The translations under genes were made by a program, and so were the position numbers. Positions 5,900 through 6,973 of a stretch of DNA of 6,973 bases are shown here, in pieces. Source of the DNA: Bdellovibrionales bacterium (GTDB lineage: Bacteria > Bdellovibrionota > Bdellovibrionia > Bdellovibrionales > UBA1609); NCBI GenBank assembly GCA_020435025.1, contig JAGRAG010000205.1, positions 1 through 6,973 on the forward strand, in the 5' to 3' direction. The notes below the pieces were generated by a model. The model was not told the DNA's origin. It made no database searches and saw only the letters and a program-made list of their open reading frames with translations. Position 1 is the stretch's first letter, and each line of letters starts with the position of its first letter.

Positions 5900-6973
5900 G
5901 ATTCTTGTTAAAATTTGGATTTTCCTATCTTTGGTTTTGAGCCTTTCCAGTTGTTTGAATCCTGATAAGAAATCAGAGTCTGATTTGCAAAAAACAACAG
6001 GGGGCGATGTTACAGCCAACTTCGTAGTGGATGATGTTCAGGGGTTTTCAATTGAGTCGAATGATTTAACTTCAGTATGGAAACTTCCTCGATCTCGCTT
6101 TTTTAGTTTTAAGGCCTGTATGGTGGCAACAAACACCACTCGTAAAGTGATAGGGCAAAAATTTCGTGTTGAAAATGGCAATGTTGTTCTAAGACCTCAA
6201 GTTACAGACAATGACGGATGTTTGCAGTGGCATGAGACAATTCCTTATCCTTACTTTGGGGAGTCAAAGCATCTGTTGTTTAAGCGTAAGATCATTGCCG
6301 AAGGAACTTATCGTGGGGAACGAACTATTGAACTGGCAGTGAATCCTTGGGCGAAGCTGCATGGATTGGAAAATGAAATTGTCTACATCAAAAATCGAAA
6401 TCAAGATGGAACGCAGAGTTACATTCCTCAAGAGCTTTTTTTAGAGGAAGACACGGCAGTAGTTCAATCTTTGAATCGAGGTTCAGAGAAAAACTTTCCT
6501 CTTTGGATGGACAATTTAGTTGTCCACGTCGTCAAATTAGGACAGCTGGAGTATAAAGAGGAACCCCAATCACAGATCGACCCGAAGAAAGGTAAAATTC
6601 AGGACCCTAAGCAAGCGGCTGAAGAGAGATTTGGTCAAGTGGGGGAAGGCGTTCGACTACAGATCAATGTCAACATGGAACCAAAAGTCCTTATAGATAA
6701 CTATAAGGGCGGATTTGCTAGAAAGGCCTTACAAGCGGGTCGGTTTCGTGTTTTTGTTCAGGTCATTGCTACGGACTTTGGTGCTAGCGGTAATGAGAAA
6801 TTGATCCTGTTTCCAGATAAACCATCATCGGTGGGTACAGTAGATCCTCATACGGGAGTGTTGTCTGTTCCGGTGAACGTTCGTTTGACTCGTCGAGTGG
6901 CTGAGGGAACGTTAAAGTTAGCTATTCGTGTGGTGCCGTTACAGGGACCGACGAGTTTGAAAGAGTATCAGGG
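5886..6973 (+). CDS. Secreted lipoprotein of unknown function, 5' part only
   Basis: The frame opens with an ATG at 5886 and stays open for 362 codons to the right edge, so the C-terminus is missing. The N-terminus is a textbook lipoprotein signal: Lys5 and Lys9, a hydrophobic core (IWIFLSLVLSL), then lipobox LSSC with Cys23. The residue after Cys is Leu, not Asp, which in E. coli-type sorting predicts the outer membrane. The mature part begins with a polar linker. It continues with beta-rich stretches resembling Ig-like or macroglobulin-like sandwich folds, including TDNDGCLQWHE (residues 107-117) and later VRLQINVNMEP and GRFRVFVQVIATDFG. A Lys/Gln/Glu-rich segment (about 223-250) separates two such regions. 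No enzyme motif is seen. It starts inside the barrel gene's end (14-nt overlap), so the two are probably co-translated and could act together at the outer membrane. Confidence 0.85.
   Translation, partial: MWTSKILVKIWIFLSLVLSLSSCLNPDKKSESDLQKTTGGDVTANFVVDDVQGFSIESNDLTSVWKLPRSRFFSFKACMVATNTTRKVIGQKFRVENGNVVLRPQVTDNDGCLQWHETIPYPYFGESKHLLFKRKIIAEGTYRGERTIELAVNPWAKLHGLENEIVYIKNRNQDGTQSYIPQELFLEEDTAVVQSLNRGSEKNFPLWMDNLVVHVVKLGQLEYKEEPQSQIDPKKGKIQDPKQAAEERFGQVGEGVRLQINVNMEPKVLIDNYKGGFARKALQAGRFRVFVQVIATDFGASGNEKLILFPDKPSSVGTVDPHTGVLSVPVNVRLTRRVAEGTLKLAIRVVPLQGPTSLKEYQ

Overview
The window comes from a Gram-negative, moderately AT-rich bacterium. It encodes an outer-membrane beta-barrel candidate with a C-terminal phenylalanine, a lipoprotein with a clean lipobox, and several large proteins without an obvious family. 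That style, together with the enoyl-reductase-like gene, resembles predatory or free-living Bdellovibrionota. This is an inference from general character, not a database match. I see no transposase, integrase, tRNA, rRNA, CRISPR array or phage gene.

Layout. (1) Bases 2-1576 (+) are the 3' part of a large protein of unknown function with one good EF-hand-like calcium loop and a lysine/arginine-rich linker. (2) Bases 1577-1843 separate two convergent genes and are mostly filled by a 182-bp near-palindrome with 29-bp arms (28 of 29 matching) and a GC-rich, self-complementary centre. (3) Bases 1844-3974 (-) are a two-gene overlapping operon. The first gene is an enoyl-reductase-like protein with a Y-X8-K pair in a FabV-like setting, and the second is a class I SAM methyltransferase with a hydrophobic C-terminal segment. 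(4) Bases 3975-4552 form a 578-bp divergent control region with no convincing gene. It holds a candidate promoter and several short dyads, including a 12-bp perfect palindrome. (5) Bases 4553-5899 (+) encode a putative outer-membrane beta-barrel, which overlaps by 14 nt the start of (6) a lipoprotein gene (5886 onward) that runs off the right edge.

How the parts may work together: the minus-strand pair looks like small-molecule or lipid chemistry, because a reductase and a possibly membrane-associated methyltransferase are translationally coupled. The plus-strand pair looks like an outer-membrane module of barrel plus lipoprotein partner. The two operons diverge from one regulatory region and could be co-regulated. 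The left-edge protein may be the tail of another large surface lipoprotein, but its N-terminus lies outside the window. The strongest candidates for something undescribed are the intergenic palindrome and the barrel/lipoprotein pair.
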